Positions 29,822 to 30,226 of a stretch of 30,226 bases of DNA are shown here, in pieces. The position numbers were made by a program, and so were the translations under genes. The stretch's first letter is position 1. The number at the start of each line of letters is the position of its first letter. The notes beneath the pieces were generated by a model. The model was given only the letters and a program-made list of their open reading frames with translations. It searched no databases and was not told where the DNA came from. Source of the DNA: Pseudomonadota bacterium (lineage in GTDB: Bacteria; Pseudomonadota; Alphaproteobacteria; Rhizobiales; Xanthobacteraceae); assembly GCA_023386885.1 (NCBI GenBank), contig JAEWIX010000092.1, positions 1 to 30,226 on the forward strand, written 5' to 3'.

Positions 29822-29835
29822 GTCATCATGATGAC
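29822..29835. promoter_or_regulatory. Perfect 14-bp palindrome, candidate operator
   Basis: GTCATCATGATGAC reads the same on both strands. It lies 43 bases upstream of the small ORF at 29879 and about 280 bases upstream of the 2Fe-2S gene. Length and symmetry suit a dimeric repressor or activator; no regulator gene is in view. Confidence 0.4.
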
Positions 29836-29878
29836 ATCGATTGCCCGCGATCAGCCCAAGCTCGCCAAGGAGGAGCTA

Positions 29879-29959
29879 ATGTCATGCTCCTGTGGTCATC
29901 ACATTCGCCGCGCCGCTTCACGGATATCGATATCGCCGTTGCGAGATGTCGAATCCTGA
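29879..29959 (+). CDS. Possible 26-residue Cys/His-rich leader peptide
   Basis: The ORF encodes MSCSCGHHIRRAASRISISP followed by LRDVES. It has an excellent ribosome binding site (AAGGAGGAG, 4 bases or so before the ATG), better than many genes in the window, and begins with a CSCGHH cluster. It ends 155 bases before the 2Fe-2S subunit gene on the same strand. It could be a regulatory leader peptide sensing cysteine, histidine, metal or redox state, or a chance ORF. I know of no matching family. A 12-bp palindrome, GATATCGATATC, lies inside it (29923-29934). Confidence 0.33.
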   Translation: MSCSCGHHIRRAASRISISPLRDVES

Positions 29960-30114
29960 CAATCCCTGCACGGCCGCACACCGACGATCAACCATGCAGC
30001 GCGACGTAAGATGCCCGTCGGCTTGCAACTTTTGATCGATCACGAAGATTACGGTTGCAAAGTTCCACACCGGTGCTTCTATCTAGAAAGATAAAAAACA
30101 ACGGGAGGTGTCTC

Positions 30115-30226
30115 GTGACGGCTATAAGTTTGACGGTGAACGGGAAGTTGGTTTCCGGCACGGTCGAAGACCGGACGTTGCTGGTGCATTTTTTGCGTGA
30201 TCATTTGAATCTGACGGGGACGCATG
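30115..30226 (+). CDS. 2Fe-2S subunit of a molybdenum hydroxylase, CoxS-like (partial)
   Basis: The first 37 codons of a gene that runs off the right edge. The reading (starting MTAISLTVNGKLVSGTVEDR, then TLLVHFLRDHLNLTGTH) is the N-terminal beta-grasp of the plant-type 2Fe-2S domain in the small subunit of xanthine-dehydrogenase-family enzymes. The VNGK-x8-RTLL-x2-FLR-x5-LTGTH pattern is closest to aerobic carbon monoxide dehydrogenase CoxS and its form II relatives. The Cys ligands (expected as GCDTSQCGAC) lie just beyond the window. GTG start with GGGAGG six bases upstream. Medium and large subunits should follow if this is a cox operon; CO as substrate is not established. Confidence 0.85.
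   Translation, partial: MTAISLTVNGKLVSGTVEDRTLLVHFLRDHLNLTGTH

Larger units (their letters stand above)
29494..30114. promoter_or_regulatory. 621-bp region between the phasin gene and the 2Fe-2S protein gene
   Basis: No established gene fits here. It contains a 10-base direct repeat TCCTGTCTTG at 29612-29621 and 29624-29633; a small dyad GTCAGG (29691-29696) with CCTGAC (29702-29707); a perfect 14-bp palindrome (29822-29835); a possible 26-codon leader ORF (29879-29959); a 10-bp palindrome TGATCGATCA (30033-30042); and an inverted repeat TTGCAAC (30023-30029) with GTTGCAA (30054-30060). The density of dyads suggests a regulated promoter and leader for the downstream operon. TTGCAA (30055-30060) with TATCTA (30080-30085) could be a -35/-10 pair, though the 19-base spacing is long. 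Confidence 0.45.

Noticed and set aside
29750..29959. A 69-codon ORF enclosing the mini-ORF at 29879
   Set aside because: No ribosome binding site at 29750 and no family likeness; the strong site at 29866-29876 supports only the shorter 29879 start.
1..30226. tRNA, rRNA, CRISPR array, prophage or insertion sequence
   Set aside because: No cloverleaf-like arms with a CCA end, no regular repeat-spacer pattern, no integrase or transposase reading frame was seen; a tRNA and covariance-model scan would be the decisive test.

Overview
The window (about 30.2 kb, GC-rich) looks like ordinary chromosome of an alphaproteobacterium of the Bradyrhizobium / Rhodopseudomonas / Afipia group (Nitrobacteraceae). 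The signs are the aa3 oxidase subunit IV gene beside pntAA, a GapR-type DUF2312 gene near DUF1244, a DUF1036 gene and pyruvate kinase, a SorAB-type sulfite dehydrogenase, a phasin, several LIV-type ABC transporter genes and the start of a carbon-monoxide-dehydrogenase-like operon. The intergenic palindromes also resemble repeats I recall from that group. The genus call is inference from gene content; there is no rRNA in the window. I see no prophage, insertion sequence, CRISPR array or tRNA.

Layout. 1-477 (minus): 5' end of the proton-translocating transhydrogenase gene pntAA and a 50-residue cytochrome oxidase subunit. 737-2686 (minus): M3-family oligopeptidase F with a basic Ala/Lys-rich tail, divergent from an NtrC-type sigma-54 response regulator (2857-4353). 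4815-8790 (plus): an L,D-transpeptidase and an M15/DUF882 (MepK-like) endopeptidase, the same pairing as ycbB-ycbK of enterobacteria. 8869-9611 (minus): gapR and a DUF1244 gene. 9833-11838 (plus): DUF1036 secreted protein translationally coupled to pyruvate kinase. 12057-13600 (plus): sulfite dehydrogenase sorAB. 13750-17398 (minus): large MscS-type channel, exported TPR protein and rpmJ. 17710-21236: amidohydrolase, convergent acyl-CoA dehydrogenase, L-2-haloacid dehalogenase and YbaK-family protein. 21624-28839 (plus): acyl-CoA ligase, then a complete five-gene LIV-type importer (binding protein, two permeases, two ATPases). 29062-29493 (minus): phasin. 30115-end (plus): 2Fe-2S subunit of a molybdenum hydroxylase, cut by the window edge.

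How the parts fit: the wall pair can make and cut 3-3 peptidoglycan cross-links. The ligase plus LIV importer looks like an uptake-and-activation module for an organic acid, with beta-oxidation-type and dehalogenase genes nearby. SorAB and the terminal 2Fe-2S protein suggest oxidation of sulfite and possibly CO in support of respiration, represented here by the oxidase subunit and the transhydrogenase.

Most notable: in the LIV importer the LivF Walker A lysine is an arginine and the LivG signature motif is degenerate. These two defects would fall in the same composite ATP site, so the importer may have one canonical and one degenerate site. Other points are a possible Cys/His-rich leader peptide with a perfect 14-bp palindrome ahead of the terminal 2Fe-2S gene, a terminator-like hairpin just before the MepK-like gene, and two families of structured intergenic repeats.
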